Below are positions 41,132-41,203 of a stretch of 41,203 bases of DNA, in pieces (positions within the stretch are counted from its first letter, which is position 1; the number at the start of each line of letters is the position of its first letter). The stretch covers positions 1 through 41,203 of the forward strand of contig JAUNNN010000018.1 in NCBI GenBank assembly GCA_030531435.1. The letters run 5' to 3'. This DNA is from Lachnospiraceae bacterium (GTDB lineage Bacteria > Bacillota > Clostridia > Lachnospirales > Lachnospiraceae). A program made the position numbers and the translations under genes. Below the pieces are notes generated by a model that saw only the letters and a list, made by a program, of their open reading frames with translations, made no database searches and was not told where the DNA came from.

Positions 41132-41203
41132 TTATAGAGATAAGTTAGTTAAGATTGTTCTTGGTTATAAGGATAGTGAAAAAAAGTGTAAAAATTACTA
41201 TAG

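Noticed and set aside
1..41203. tRNA, rRNA, insertion sequences or prophage
   Set aside because: Reading both strands I found no tRNA-like cloverleaf, rRNA sequence, transposase, integrase or phage structural gene.

Overview
The window looks like low-GC Firmicute DNA, most probably from a Lachnospiraceae member close to Butyrivibrio or Pseudobutyrivibrio. The signs are AT-rich codon use, frequent AGGAGG-type ribosome binding sites, SARP-like response regulators, the YvyF and HHGRCDVGSPFA-type small proteins, desulfoferrodoxin with rubrerythrin, and short lipoproteins with acidic linkers. The genus is an inference; no rRNA or tRNA gene is present to confirm it.

The centre of interest is 11.0-14.6 kb, which is a replication and partition region. 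About nine related sites built on the palindrome GTTCGTACGAAC precede a ParA ATPase gene. The ParA gene abuts a gene for a small ribbon-helix-helix protein, the likely centromere-binding partner, and a strong terminator follows. Next come an AT-rich tract, eleven iterons spaced mostly at whole turns of the helix, a short inverted repeat, and a Rep_3-type initiator gene. Gene orientation flips here: 10 of 12 genes to the left read leftward and 33 of 36 to the right read rightward, as expected if replication starts here and runs both ways. The flanks carry ordinary chromosomal-type genes, so the molecule may be a chromid or megaplasmid (inference).

Left flank (1-11.0 kb): a methionine-type ABC importer (metQ partial, metI, metN); a YtqA/MnmL-type radical SAM gene; a membrane-anchored lipase-like hydrolase; an ABC export ATPase; a deletion scar fusing the front of an MFS transporter to the back of an ABC permease; a TetR regulator with two matching operators; a YjjG-like HAD phosphatase; a PlsC-type acyltransferase with a zinc ribbon; and a MATE exporter.

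Right flank (14.7-41.2 kb): a Gph-like phosphatase, a lipoprotein, a LUD protein, small conserved proteins, an XRE regulator, YvyF, a YgjP-like metalloprotein and two tandem paralogous small proteins. These are followed by a lipoprotein with an internal duplication, a LytS-type kinase with a SARP-like regulator, a PfkB kinase, a GNAT protein, an EAL phosphodiesterase and a YlmH-like RNA-binding protein. A structured leader precedes a polar amino-acid ABC importer. Then come an oxygen-defence run (desulfoferrodoxin, rubrerythrin, thioredoxin), an ECF S component, a membrane-bound Mrr-like nuclease, an inositol-monophosphatase-like enzyme overlapping a FruK-like kinase, a C1A-protease lipoprotein, a zinc-ribbon membrane protein, a PAP2 phosphatase, an NlpC/P60 hydrolase and a GGDEF protein.
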